Origin: Treponema sp.
GTDB lineage: Bacteria > Spirochaetota > Spirochaetia > Treponematales > Treponemataceae
Direction: 5' to 3'
DNA length: 35,031 nucleotides
Assembly (NCBI GenBank): GCA_024402505.1
Contig: JAKSTP010000025.1
Location: 1-35,031 of the forward strand
The position numbers and the translations under genes are program-made. The first letter of the stretch is position 1; the number at the start of each line of letters is the position of its first letter. Positions 11,433 through 20,484 of this stretch are shown here, piece by piece. The notes beneath the pieces are model-generated. The model worked only from the letters and a program-made list of their open reading frames with translations. It did no database searches and was not told the DNA's origin.

Positions 11433-12462
11433 TTTTCTGAACCTTTTCTTTCTGATGTTCAAGTGTTTTCTTTAACTGCTCCATAAGAGCTTCGTTGATA
11501 TAAGAGAACATATTGTTGAATACAATTCTAATAAGAGTAAAGCCCAGGTAGATGAAACAGATTGTGTTTTCAAGAGTTGCAAAATGTGGAAGGAAATAAA
11601 GCAGCACAAGAAGCACAGGGAATACTAAATCCGGAAGCCCGTCCTTTTCATTCATTGTAATGGCCACAAGCAGTTTTGCATTGTAAATCATTTCATACAA
11701 AGTAAGCATAATCACCTTTATGCCAAGGCTGTATTCTGTAATATTCAGAAGCACTGCAGTAAGGGCAGCCATAGCAACATAACAAAGGAATTTCCAGTTG
11801 ATGCCATGGGAACGGACAATGGCAAAAATGGAATTTACAATGGCAAACACGGCAGACACCAGAATGAAGATGCGCAGTGGAGAAAAATCCATATACACCG
11901 GAGTTGTGGCAAATCTTCTTACAGGTTCAAAGCAGCCTGCAAAAATAATGGCAGTAAGCACACAAACAGTTTCGGTTGAACTGAAGCGGCCAAAGCGCAT
12001 TACCCTTGTTCGGTATCGTTCCCAGAAGGAAGAAGCCTGTGTCAAATATCCAATAACCATAATCACAAAAAAGTAAAATGGATCCAGTTCCCGGTAGGTG
12101 ATTAAAATACCCCCTGTCAGGTAGCCTGTTACTGCTGAATCAAAAAAGTGATCCAGAAATTCTCCGATTGGTGAAAAAAGACCAGTACGTCGAGCCTGTG
12201 CTCCATCAAGACAGTCGCTTACAAGGTAAATAAAATACAGAATTGGAATAAGTGCCCAGAAAAGGTAATAACCCCGTTCTGCCTGAAGAGTAAGTGCAAA
12301 TGCAGAAAATGCACAGGCACCACTGAAGACAGTTATTTTATTTGGAGTGAGTGTCATTGGAAGTTTATTCAGCACAAACTTAACAATGGTTTTCATCAAA
12401 AGTCCGTCAATCAACGAGCTGTTGGAAAAATGATAAGCATAACGTTCTTTCAAATTTTTCAT
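11353..12462 (-). CDS. CDP-alcohol phosphatidyltransferase, choline/ethanolamine phosphotransferase type
   Basis: The 369-residue multi-pass membrane protein carries the full catalytic signature of the family: D83, D86-G87, A90-R91, G100, D104 and D108 (DCLDGAQARR then GEFLDHFFD). Length and the upstream LTPNKITVFSG segment resemble eukaryote-like choline/ethanolamine phosphotransferases more than the 180-200 residue PgsA/PssA enzymes. Treponemes are known to make phosphatidylcholine by a CDP-choline route, so transfer of phosphocholine or phosphoethanolamine to diacylglycerol is a reasonable role. The exact alcohol is not readable here. A charged coiled tail (about 330-369) follows the membrane domain and overlaps dedA in antisense by 80 bp. 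The ATG lies seven bases after TATAAT. Confidence 0.87.
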   Translation of the reverse strand: MKNLKERYAYHFSNSSLIDGLLMKTIVKFVLNKLPMTLTPNKITVFSGACAFSAFALTLQAERGYYLFWALIPILYFIYLVSDCLDGAQARRTGLFSPIGEFLDHFFDSAVTGYLTGGILITYRELDPFYFFVIMVIGYLTQASSFWERYRTRVMRFGRFSSTETVCVLTAIIFAGCFEPVRRFATTPVYMDFSPLRIFILVSAVFAIVNSIFAIVRSHGINWKFLCYVAMAALTAVLLNITEYSLGIKVIMLTLYEMIYNAKLLVAITMNEKDGLPDLVFPVLLVLLYFLPHFATLENTICFIYLGFTLIRIVFNNMFSYINEALMEQLKKTLEHQKEKVQKIKDQLDQLPVMGRRSEEQQDPSSHQE

Positions 12463-12469
12463 AAAGTTG

Positions 12470-12475
12470 ATTATA
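12470..12475 (-). promoter_or_regulatory. Candidate -10 box of the CDP-alcohol phosphotransferase gene
   Basis: A perfect TATAAT on the minus strand is followed by seven bases (CAACTTT) and the ATG, with no ribosome site. This is the same near-leaderless layout seen at polA, lacZ and the isomerase. Confidence 0.5.
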
Positions 12476-12569
12476 ACAAAGATTTCTTTTTTATAACACT
12501 AAGTTATGAACACTACCTAACCAGTTTTTTATATACTCTAATCATAAACACTTCATTAGGAGCTGAATT

Positions 12570-14483
12570 ATGATGAAAAAGAAAAATCTGTTTTTCACAC
12601 TTACCACCTTTGTTCTGCTTTCAGGCTGCCATGCTCAGAAGAACGCAAACCTTATGGGCAGAATGAATGATTTTCCTGGCGGACAGGTAATCACCGAAAG
12701 CGGCTATGTTCCCGCCACCGGAGCCCGTAATTTCAAAAAATCTGATTACGAAGAAACTCCAAAAACAACAACCACAGTAACCATCAACCTTACAAAAGAA
12801 ACAATCACTTCTTCAAATGAAAGTGCAGTTTCCGTTTCTTACAAAGATGGTCTTTACACAATTAAAGGTAGCGAAGGCGCCGGAAACTTCCTTGTAAAAG
12901 TTTCTGGAAAATCTGACAATGGTGCACTTTCCATTGATTCTGACAAAAAATCGGACATTGTTATCAATCTGGATAATGCCCAGTTCACTTCAAAAAACAC
13001 ACCTTGTATCAGCGTTTCTTCAAAATCGGAAGTGCATCTTATTGCCGAGGGAAAAAACATTCTTACCGATGGCAGACAGTACGGCAATCTTTATGGAAAA
13101 AAATCGGAACTGGGAGGCGCCAAAGACAAGGGAACTGTTTACGTAAAAGGAGCTCTTGTTTTAAAGGGCAGCGGATCACTTGAAGTAAAAGAAAATTACA
13201 AGCACGGTTTTTATGCCAGCGACTTTATTTACGTTATGAACGGATCTTATTCAGTAGATTCTACAGGACGAAACGGTTTTCAGTGCGTAAATGCCTTTAT
13301 CATGGAAGACGGCACTGTAAATGTAAATGGCACTGGAAACAACATCAACAATCAGAGCCGTGGAATCGTTGTTGAAGGAACGGAAGATAATCCTGGGGAA
13401 GGTTTTGTTGAAATCAGAGGCGGAACCATCAACATCAACACCGTAAGCAAGGGAATCACCGCAAAATGGGATATTGATGAAGATGCAGAAACCGCAGAAA
13501 CTACAGACGATCCTTATCCTTACGTAAAAATTACTGGCGGCATCATCAATATTACAACAACGGGAATGCCACAGGATGAATCCCGTTACGAAACAAGCTT
13601 CACTGATGCTGACGGTGAAACTGTGTCGGAAAAAACAAAGCTTTCACCTGAGGGCATTGAAGGTAAACAGGATGTGTTTATTCTTGGTGGAACAATCAAT
13701 CTGAATACTACAGACGATGCTATCAACGCCAGCTGTGATCACCAGGACACTGCATCTTCCATCGTTATTTCCGGTGGTGAGATCAACATTATTTCAAGCA
13801 GAAATGACGGCATTGATTCCAACGGCATTATCAGCGTTACAGGCGGAAAGATTACTGCCGTGGCGGTAAGTGTTCCTGAATGCGCCTTTGACTGCGACCA
13901 GAACACCTTTGCCATTACAGGGGGTACAATTCTGGCATTTGGATCAACAAATTATACAAGCCCAACTGTAACTGCCTGTAAAAATCAGGGAACTTTAGTA
14001 CTCAACGGATCTGACTTCACTGCCGGCGGAAAAATAATTGTAAAGAAAGGCAAAAAAGAAATTTTCAGCTGCCAGATTCCGTCTTCTGTAAGAAACACCT
14101 CAGGTCTTGCCATTATACTGTCTTCTCCTGATTTCAAACTGGGAGAAACCTACACAGTTTCCAACGGATCAAAAGACGTAGAAACAAACGTAAAACTCAC
14201 TGCTGAGGCACCGGTTTTCACTTCAATCAACGTTCAGTCAGGCTTTGGCGGTGGGTTCGGTGGAAAAGGCGGGTTCGGTGGATTTGACCGTGGTGGATTT
14301 AGAGGAGACTTTGGCGGCGGCCCAGATGACGGCAACTTCGACCCAGACAATATGCCTGAACCACCGGAAGGCTTTGATTCAAATAACCGTCCGGAACGTC
14401 CTGAAGGCTTCGACCCAAGCAACATGCCTGAACCACCAGAGGGATTTGACCGCGGTGGGAAAGGCGGCCGTTTCAACCGGTAA
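12570..14483 (+). CDS. Cthe_2159-like beta-helix carbohydrate-binding lipoprotein
   Basis: This 637-residue protein begins with a signal peptide ending in LLSGC (Cys20), so it should be a lipoprotein. Residues 90-540 hold repeated short beta-helix rungs such as IRGGTININTVSKGI, ITGGIINITTTG, ILGGTINLNTTDDAI and ISGGEINIISSRNDGID. This pattern fits the Cthe_2159 (DUF4353) family, whose founder binds cellulose and pectic acid and is lyase-like. The C-terminal 80 residues (558-637) are a Gly/Phe-rich tail followed by about three copies of a PEPPEGFD-type repeat with acidic residues, perhaps calcium- or surface-binding. AGGAG lies seven bases before the ATG; a second ATG follows at once. It is transcribed alone and converges on the ABC exporter operon. 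Confidence 0.82.
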   Translation: MMKKKNLFFTLTTFVLLSGCHAQKNANLMGRMNDFPGGQVITESGYVPATGARNFKKSDYEETPKTTTTVTINLTKETITSSNESAVSVSYKDGLYTIKGSEGAGNFLVKVSGKSDNGALSIDSDKKSDIVINLDNAQFTSKNTPCISVSSKSEVHLIAEGKNILTDGRQYGNLYGKKSELGGAKDKGTVYVKGALVLKGSGSLEVKENYKHGFYASDFIYVMNGSYSVDSTGRNGFQCVNAFIMEDGTVNVNGTGNNINNQSRGIVVEGTEDNPGEGFVEIRGGTININTVSKGITAKWDIDEDAETAETTDDPYPYVKITGGIINITTTGMPQDESRYETSFTDADGETVSEKTKLSPEGIEGKQDVFILGGTINLNTTDDAINASCDHQDTASSIVISGGEINIISSRNDGIDSNGIISVTGGKITAVAVSVPECAFDCDQNTFAITGGTILAFGSTNYTSPTVTACKNQGTLVLNGSDFTAGGKIIVKKGKKEIFSCQIPSSVRNTSGLAIILSSPDFKLGETYTVSNGSKDVETNVKLTAEAPVFTSINVQSGFGGGFGGKGGFGGFDRGGFRGDFGGGPDDGNFDPDNMPEPPEGFDSNNRPERPEGFDPSNMPEPPEGFDRGGKGGRFNR

Positions 14484-14500
14484 TATTTTGCAATATTCCA

Positions 14501-14582
14501 GTGAGCACCGTAGGTGCGAACAAATCCGTATGATAAAATTATTTATTGTCACACGGATTGGCTGCGTCCTACGGACTTCGCT
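14501..14582. repeat. BIME-like dispersed palindrome, copy 4, between convergent genes
   Basis: Half B (14501-14533) has GCACC-GTA-GGTGC and half A (14549-14582, minus) has GTCC-GTA-GGAC. AATCCGTATGA and TCACACGGATT can pair across an AT-rich loop. The element fills the 112-bp gap between two convergent stop codons, so a bidirectional terminator role is plausible. Confidence 0.85.
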
Positions 14583-14595
14583 TAAGAGTAAAGTT

Positions 14596-16413
14596 TTATG
14601 CGTAGTATTTGGCCTGTTCGGCGAACATTTGGGCGTAGAGGCCCCCTTCTTTATTTACAAGCTCGTCGTGACTTCCGTATTCCTTGATGGTGCCTTCGCT
14701 GAAAACGGCAATCTTGTCGCAGAAACGGCAGGAACTTAAGCGGTGGCTTATGTAAACTGCAGTTTTTCCGCCAACCAGAGTGTTGAACTGCCGGTAGATT
14801 TCGTATTCTGCAATTGGATCCAGGGCTGCGGTAGGTTCGTCCAGAATAACCACAGGACTGTTTCGGAACAGAGCCCGGCTAATGGCAGTCTTCTGTTTCT
14901 GGCCGCCACTGAACTCGGTGCCCTGTTCGTCGTAGCTTTTAGAAAGGTGTGTATCCATTTTAAGCGGCAGCTTTTCTACATCATCGTAAAGGCCAGTCTG
15001 CTTAAGAATGCCAGCAAGTTTTTCCTCCAGCGCTTCTCCTTCCAGAGGCATTTTCTGTGTTTTCTGAGCAAGGGCAATGTTCTCTTTCAAACTGAATGCA
15101 AAAATCTTAAAATCCTGGAACACAACGCTGAAAAGTTTTTTGTATTCTTCTTCGTCGTAATCCTGAATATTTATGCCGTCAATCAGGATTTCACCGCTGG
15201 TAACATCGTAAAGCCGGCAAAGCAGTTTGATGAAAGTTGTTTTTCCGGCCCCGTTCAATCCTACTACCGAAAGATGTTCCCCTGCCTTCAATGTAATGTT
15301 TACATCTTCAAGAACATTTTTTTCACTTCGAGGATATTTGAAGTAAACGTGACGGAATTCAATCACGTGGTCTTTTTCCTGCACTTTTTCTGTTCCCAAA
15401 GATTTTGTCTCAGGGTAATCAAGGAAAGTAAGGAAGTTGTTGAAGTAAACGCAGCGTTTTGAAATCTCCTGGAAAGCCACTACAATTTCCCGAACGTAAT
15501 TGTAAAGATTTCCAAAGGCGCTTATGAGCATGGAAATATCACCGATTGTGAACACCCGTTTTACAGCCTTCCATCCAATATAAGTGTATGAAACAATATT
15601 TCGAACCATGTCGATTAATGTGGTTACGTAGTTCCACTTTCGGCGTTCAACAGCTGTACCGTGGAAAATGTCGCTAATCTCTTTATTGTAACCGTCGGCC
15701 TTTTCTATCATCTGATCGGTTGTGTTGTAAAGGCGGATGTCTTTTCCATACTGAGGCGAACTGAGTTCCCAGAAATAGTATCCGAACAATCTGTTGATGC
15801 GGCCAAGTTTTGTGTACTGTTTTACCTCAATATTGTTTGAAATCCTGTTACAAACACTGGCAAGGGCTATGCACACAAAAAGAACTGGCAGCAAAACCGG
15901 ACATTTCCATAAAACAACGGCCGAAACTGTACAGCAGGACACAAATCCGCTTACAAGATTAAAAAACTGATCGCAAAGCCCCCTGATTCCACCGGAATAC
16001 CAGCTTATTCCTTCTTTAGCATTGTTCATCTTGTTCAAAATCTCAGGATCTTCCGTGTATTCAAAGTCCATGGACATTGTCTTGTTGTAAATCTGCAGGT
16101 TTGCGTATTCATCGTAGTATTCTGAGACATAGGTAATATAGTGATTCAATCCGCTGGACAAAACCGATGAAACAAAATCTACAATAATGTTCAAAACTGC
16201 GTAAAAAATGGCGTTTCTAATATGGGTCTGAAGATCGGCTCCTGAAACAATAAGCACTACTTCATCAACAAGGAATTTTGGCAGAATAACAATCTGGAAG
16301 ATTTCACAAAGTCTGCACAAAAGCCGGCCAAAATACACAAGATAAAGCCATGGTTTTGTTTTCCAAACTGTGCTGCAAACATATTTTAAAGTTTTCTTTA
16401 CATTTTCTTTCAT
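14596..16413 (-). CDS. ABC exporter half-transporter (membrane domain plus ATPase)
   Basis: The 605-residue protein has an N-terminal multi-span membrane domain (about residues 15-320) and a C-terminal ATPase. The ATPase has Walker A GLNGAGKTT near 388, signature FSGGQKQKTAISRAL, and Walker B VVILDEPTAALD with its catalytic glutamate, followed by a YISHRLSS histidine loop. It starts two bases after the stop of the sister half-transporter, with GGTGGAGG as ribosome site inside the end of that gene, so the two are coupled and probably form a heterodimer. Both partners keep complete nucleotide-site residues. The cargo is unknown; a lipid, drug or peptide exporter are all possible. Confidence 0.88.
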   Translation of the reverse strand: MKENVKKTLKYVCSTVWKTKPWLYLVYFGRLLCRLCEIFQIVILPKFLVDEVVLIVSGADLQTHIRNAIFYAVLNIIVDFVSSVLSSGLNHYITYVSEYYDEYANLQIYNKTMSMDFEYTEDPEILNKMNNAKEGISWYSGGIRGLCDQFFNLVSGFVSCCTVSAVVLWKCPVLLPVLFVCIALASVCNRISNNIEVKQYTKLGRINRLFGYYFWELSSPQYGKDIRLYNTTDQMIEKADGYNKEISDIFHGTAVERRKWNYVTTLIDMVRNIVSYTYIGWKAVKRVFTIGDISMLISAFGNLYNYVREIVVAFQEISKRCVYFNNFLTFLDYPETKSLGTEKVQEKDHVIEFRHVYFKYPRSEKNVLEDVNITLKAGEHLSVVGLNGAGKTTFIKLLCRLYDVTSGEILIDGINIQDYDEEEYKKLFSVVFQDFKIFAFSLKENIALAQKTQKMPLEGEALEEKLAGILKQTGLYDDVEKLPLKMDTHLSKSYDEQGTEFSGGQKQKTAISRALFRNSPVVILDEPTAALDPIAEYEIYRQFNTLVGGKTAVYISHRLSSCRFCDKIAVFSEGTIKEYGSHDELVNKEGGLYAQMFAEQAKYYA

Positions 16414-16415
16414 AA

Positions 16416-18275
16416 TTAAGCCTCCACCTTTTCAGATGAATCCTGATCTACATAATACTGAGCCTGAACCTTCCACATTTCCGCATAATCCTTACCGGCG
16501 GCAAGAAGACTCTGGTGGGTTCCGTATTCAATCATTTCACCGTCCTTAAACATAGCCACGTTATTGCAGAACTGAGTTGAACTTAAACGGTGGCTGATGT
16601 AAATGGCCGTCTTGTTTCCAATCATTCGGTCAAAGCTCTGATAAAGTTTGCTTTCGGCAATGGCATCCAGGGCGGCAGTAGGTTCGTCCAAAACCACCAC
16701 AGGACTGTCTTTGTAAAGAGCACGGGCCAGGGCAATTTTCTGCTTTTCGCCTCCAGAAAAATCCACACCATCATCGTAGATTACCTTAAGCACCTGAGTG
16801 TCTACACCGGAAGAAAGTTCGGCTAGTTTTTCACCAAGTCCTGCATCCTTCAAACACTTTTCGGCTAAAATCTTGTCAGTCTTTTCAGGTGTCTGCATGG
16901 AGATGTTTTCTGCAAGAGTGAAGGCAAAAAGATTTACTTCCTGGAACAAAGGAGCAAAAACTTCAAAATAGGAAGTTCTGTCAAATTCCTGAATGTCTGT
17001 TCCGTTCAAAAGGATGCGGCCTTCTGTTGGTTTGTAAAGCCTCAGCATCAGTTTTATGAAAGTAGATTTTCCAGCCCCATTCAATCCTACAACCGCAAGC
17101 CGTTCCCCGCCTTTTACCGTAATGTTCAGGTTTTTCAGGGCATAATTTTCGGCTCTTGGATATTTGAAAGATACGTTTTCAAAAACAAACTGGTATTTTT
17201 CGGCCTTTGGAACCGGGATTCCCTTTTTTTCATCGCTCTCTGGAGAAAATTTTTCAAAATCCATAAAGCTTCTAAAATCGTCCACTTCACGGCTTCTTGC
17301 CATAAGATTGGAAATGGAACCTGTAATGCTGTTGACGTTCTGTGTAAAAATTCCTGCACTGCCAAGATAAAGGGAAAAATTTCCAACGGTCATGTTGCCC
17401 TTTACCACAGAATACAAAAGCCATGCGTAAACACCGCTCTGACCTGCAATCCAAAGCACGTTCCACATAAAACTGTTGAAAAACCACACCTTCTCGTTCA
17501 GGCTCTGAGCTGCAAGTCTTTCCTTGTTCAGTTCAGCTTTCTTGTCCAAAATCCACTGTTTCAGGCTGAACATTCGCACATCTTTGGCAGAAGAAAAATC
17601 CGAAGCAATTTCATCGATGTAGCTGTTTTTTCGCCACCATGGGGCAAGTTTATCCCAAACCAGTTTTTTAGAAACTTTGTTGGTCTTATTTGAAAACACT
17701 GCCGACATAATGGAAAGAAAAACCAACAGCAGAACAACCAGAGGATTCAACGTTGTAAGAATTACAATTCCCGTTGCTACGGCTGCAAGGCTTACAAGAA
17801 AATCCAGAATCTGGTGCATAAGACCTTCAACACCCTGCTGATTTCCACCTGTTGCATTTCCAGCCTTCTGAAAACAATCCAGAACATCCGTATCTTCCAT
17901 GTGATAATAGTCCATCTCCATGGCTTTACGGTTCTTTTTTGAAATCTGCTTAATTCTGATGTAAATAAGCCTTGACCAGCGCTCACTGTAAACATAAGTC
18001 TGGAGCATTTCAATCAAAAGGATTACAATCCCCAAAGCAGTTGCAATGGCTGCAAATTTCATCAATGTAAGATTGTATTTTCCCATGGCAGTGTCGATTA
18101 CAAATTTGGAAATAAAACTCCAGCTGTAATTCAAAACCGGTCCTACAATCATGGCAATTACAAGATGAATAAAAATTGCCCGGTCTTCTTCCCAAATGCA
18201 GTTCAAAACAAAACGGCTGTTGGATAAAAGTCCGTAATCCTTGTGATAAGGTTTTTTCTCTTCTACTTTTTTCAT
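16416..18275 (-). CDS. ABC exporter half-transporter (partner of the following gene)
   Basis: The 619-residue protein is built like its neighbour: membrane spans in the first 330 residues, then an ATPase with GLNGAGKSTFIK, FSGGEKQKIALARAL, VVVLDEPTAALD and YISHRLSS. The signature has E in place of Q (SGGEK), which is common among exporters. It lies 9 bp after the XRE regulator and has AAGGAG before the ATG, so the regulator and two transporter genes form one operon. A regulator plus heterodimeric exporter is a frequent layout for antimicrobial or peptide export. The substrate cannot be read from the sequence. Confidence 0.88.
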   Translation of the reverse strand: MKKVEEKKPYHKDYGLLSNSRFVLNCIWEEDRAIFIHLVIAMIVGPVLNYSWSFISKFVIDTAMGKYNLTLMKFAAIATALGIVILLIEMLQTYVYSERWSRLIYIRIKQISKKNRKAMEMDYYHMEDTDVLDCFQKAGNATGGNQQGVEGLMHQILDFLVSLAAVATGIVILTTLNPLVVLLLVFLSIMSAVFSNKTNKVSKKLVWDKLAPWWRKNSYIDEIASDFSSAKDVRMFSLKQWILDKKAELNKERLAAQSLNEKVWFFNSFMWNVLWIAGQSGVYAWLLYSVVKGNMTVGNFSLYLGSAGIFTQNVNSITGSISNLMARSREVDDFRSFMDFEKFSPESDEKKGIPVPKAEKYQFVFENVSFKYPRAENYALKNLNITVKGGERLAVVGLNGAGKSTFIKLMLRLYKPTEGRILLNGTDIQEFDRTSYFEVFAPLFQEVNLFAFTLAENISMQTPEKTDKILAEKCLKDAGLGEKLAELSSGVDTQVLKVIYDDGVDFSGGEKQKIALARALYKDSPVVVLDEPTAALDAIAESKLYQSFDRMIGNKTAIYISHRLSSTQFCNNVAMFKDGEMIEYGTHQSLLAAGKDYAEMWKVQAQYYVDQDSSEKVEA

Positions 18276-18284
18276 TTTTTCTCC

Positions 18285-19157
18285 TTACTCTGATTCAACC
18301 AGAGCTTCATTTTTTGTATCAAACTGAACTGTTAATGGTTCAAAAGCTGTTGTAGGATGACTAATAAACTGTGCCACTGAAAGAAGCAGAAGATATTGAG
18401 CACCGTTTCCAAGACTGATTTTGTAAGCTTTTTCAGTCTTTCCATCATCCTCCATTATGTTCACACTTTCAAAAGCACCTGCCCATTCTACAAAACCAAC
18501 TAGTCTATCCATGCTTTTTTCTACCTTGGCCTTGTCCACACCAGTTTTCTTGGCAATCCGGCTGGCTTTCACAACTTCCATCTCTTTAAGTGAAAACATA
18601 AACTCTAAAATTTTAAGATTGTCCTGGTCTCCAAGAAAGCCAAAGATCATTTCAAGGCGATCCTTTTCATTGAACAGTGCTTTAAATCCATCCTGAGGTT
18701 TTTTAAGCACAAAACCACATTCGCAAACCTTGCGGTTACTCATAAAGGAAATTCCTTCGGTTGTAACAAGAATACTTCCGCTTGAAGTATTTTCACGGAC
18801 TTGCCTTTTCTGATATTCAGCCTTCCAATTGAAACAGCCGTTCAAAGCTGCCCAGAAATACTCCAGATATTTATCAAAAAATTTCTTCTGCTTTTCTTTT
18901 TCCCAGCCAAAGCCCTTATAAATATTCTGATAGATTTCCTCTTCCAAAGGCAGTTTTTCTTTTCCGCGACCATAAAGCTCATCTATTGAAACTTCAAAAA
19001 AATCTGCAATTTTAGGAATGAAATCTGCATCAGGATAACTTCCGTTTTCCCATTTTGAAACAGCCTGAGGACTAATGCCAAGCTTTTCGGCCAGTTCATT
19101 CTGAGTAATTCCTTTGTTTTTTCTTAAACTCTGAAGTGAAATAGAAAAGTCTGTCAT
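18285..19157 (-). CDS. XRE-family regulator of the ABC exporter operon
   Basis: The 290-residue protein starts with an XRE helix-turn-helix (residues about 3-60): LRKNKGITQNELAEKLGISP then AVSKWENGSYPDADFIPKIA. The rest has no obvious enzyme motif. A middle part holds two CxC/C-type cysteines (CECGFVLKKP), and residues near 195-250 look like a winged-helix or helical effector region (KASRIAKKTGVDKAKVEKSM). The start was set at MTDFSISL because AAGGAG sits seven bases upstream; an earlier in-frame ATG at 19181 lacks one. It is the first gene of the operon with two exporters and probably controls it, including itself, via the inverted repeat at 19194-19228. The ligand is unknown. Confidence 0.82.
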   Translation of the reverse strand: MTDFSISLQSLRKNKGITQNELAEKLGISPQAVSKWENGSYPDADFIPKIADFFEVSIDELYGRGKEKLPLEEEIYQNIYKGFGWEKEKQKKFFDKYLEYFWAALNGCFNWKAEYQKRQVRENTSSGSILVTTEGISFMSNRKVCECGFVLKKPQDGFKALFNEKDRLEMIFGFLGDQDNLKILEFMFSLKEMEVVKASRIAKKTGVDKAKVEKSMDRLVGFVEWAGAFESVNIMEDDGKTEKAYKISLGNGAQYLLLLSVAQFISHPTTAFEPLTVQFDTKNEALVESE

Positions 19158-19193
19158 GTTTATCTCCTTCCCGGATTCCAATTTCCGTTGTTC

Positions 19194-19228
19194 TTACTCT
19201 CATTATATCAACTTACTATAGAGAGTAA
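19194..19228 (-). promoter_or_regulatory. Promoter and candidate operator of the XRE/ABC exporter operon
   Basis: TTACTCTC (19194-19201) and GAGAGTAA (19221-19228) form a perfect 8-bp inverted repeat with a 19-base gap. The TATAAT box of the minus-strand promoter (19207-19202) lies between the arms, and one arm sits at the -35 region. This layout is typical for an autoregulatory operator. Confidence 0.55.
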
Positions 19229-19317
19229 ATATACTTATTCTACTTTAATTCTATTTCAAAGAGATAAATCAACTAAATTCCACTTTTCGTTGTCTAAAAT
19301 TAATCTTTATTTTGATG

Positions 19318-19323
19318 TATAAT
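19318..19323 (+). promoter_or_regulatory. Candidate -10 box of the GDS esterase gene
   Basis: TATAAT is followed after 18 bases by the ATG. AGAGG lies between, so this transcript has a normal short leader with a ribosome site. The -35 is not clear. Confidence 0.45.
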
Positions 19324-19341
19324 AGGCCAAGAGGAAAATTA

Positions 19342-20484
19342 ATGAACTTTACAAAATGGGTGGCCGCCTGGGGCACCGCAACTTCCATAACAGACCGAAA
19401 AGAATGCGTTTACGCTAAAGACCTTACCCTCCGTTATCCCCTTCACATGCCCTTTGAGGGAAACAAAATCCGCCTCCGTTTTTCAAACCTTACCGGAACA
19501 GAAGATGTTGTGCTTTCCAAAGTTTTTGTAAATCTTGATTCCGAAGAAGCTTTCATTCCTCTTACAAAAGACGGCAATTCAAAAATCACTCTTCCAAAAG
19601 GACAGGAAGTTACTTCCGACGAAATCAGCATTGATGTTCACCGGGGCCAAAAACTCACCGTTTCAATTTACCTTGAAGAGTGTACTCAGATGAACGCAGG
19701 CACTCTTGTAACTGGTCCACTTTCCGGCGGTTCCTACGCTTACGGTGATTTTGCCACTTCCAAAGATTTTCCACCTGACCTTACGCGGAACACATCCTGG
19801 TACTATTTTCTGAACACCGTTGATGTACTCACCTTGGAAGAAAACCAGGCCCTTTGCTGTTTCGGCGACTCCATAACCGCCCAGGACTGGCCCGACTACC
19901 TTCAGCAGGAACTGGAACTCCGTGGCGTCCACAATGTTTCTGTAATTAGACGGGCTGTCTGCGGAACACGAATCTTGCGCCAGTACGACTGCATTACCTA
20001 CCAGGCATACGGCCTTAAAGGCCAGACCCGCTTTCCAATTGAAGCAAATGTTTCCGGCTGCAAAACTGTGATTATCCAGCACGGCATCAACGACATAATT
20101 CATCCTGTTGGAGTGGAAGTAAATCCTTTCCGTCCAATGAGCGACATGCCCACAACTGAAGAACTTTGCCGCGGTATAAAAGATTTCTATCTGGCCTGGT
20201 GCAAGGAACACAATCTTAATGCCGTTCTTGGAACCCTTCTTCCAATTAACGGCTGGCGTACCTTTGCTCCATTCCGTGAAAAAGTGCGTAACGAATTTAA
20301 CCAGTGGATCAGAACCTGCAGTGAAGCCCAAGGCTATATTGATTTTGACAAAGCCCTTAGAGACGAAAAAAGCCCCGAGAACTTTGCCCAGGGCTTTGAC
20401 AGCGGCGACCACCTTCATCCAAGCAAGGAAGCTTACAAGGCTATGGCTCACGCCGCCGCAGAATATGTAATCAACTGTCTTTAG
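19342..20484 (+). CDS. SGNH/GDSL-type esterase with N-terminal beta-sandwich domain
   Basis: The 380-residue protein has a beta-rich N-terminal domain (about 1-165) and a C-terminal SGNH hydrolase domain. The blocks are GDSIT with nucleophile S177, a CGTR turn near 207 in the block II region, QHGIND with N250, and DSGDHLHPSKEAY with D356 and H359. The enzyme should remove acyl, probably acetyl, groups from a carbohydrate or other small ester. No signal peptide is seen, so it appears cytosolic. The start was set at ATG 19342, preceded by AGAGG; earlier in-frame starts fall on the -10 box. Its stop codon overlaps the stop of the convergent XRE gene. Confidence 0.87.
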   Translation: MNFTKWVAAWGTATSITDRKECVYAKDLTLRYPLHMPFEGNKIRLRFSNLTGTEDVVLSKVFVNLDSEEAFIPLTKDGNSKITLPKGQEVTSDEISIDVHRGQKLTVSIYLEECTQMNAGTLVTGPLSGGSYAYGDFATSKDFPPDLTRNTSWYYFLNTVDVLTLEENQALCCFGDSITAQDWPDYLQQELELRGVHNVSVIRRAVCGTRILRQYDCITYQAYGLKGQTRFPIEANVSGCKTVIIQHGINDIIHPVGVEVNPFRPMSDMPTTEELCRGIKDFYLAWCKEHNLNAVLGTLLPINGWRTFAPFREKVRNEFNQWIRTCSEAQGYIDFDKALRDEKSPENFAQGFDSGDHLHPSKEAYKAMAHAAAEYVINCL

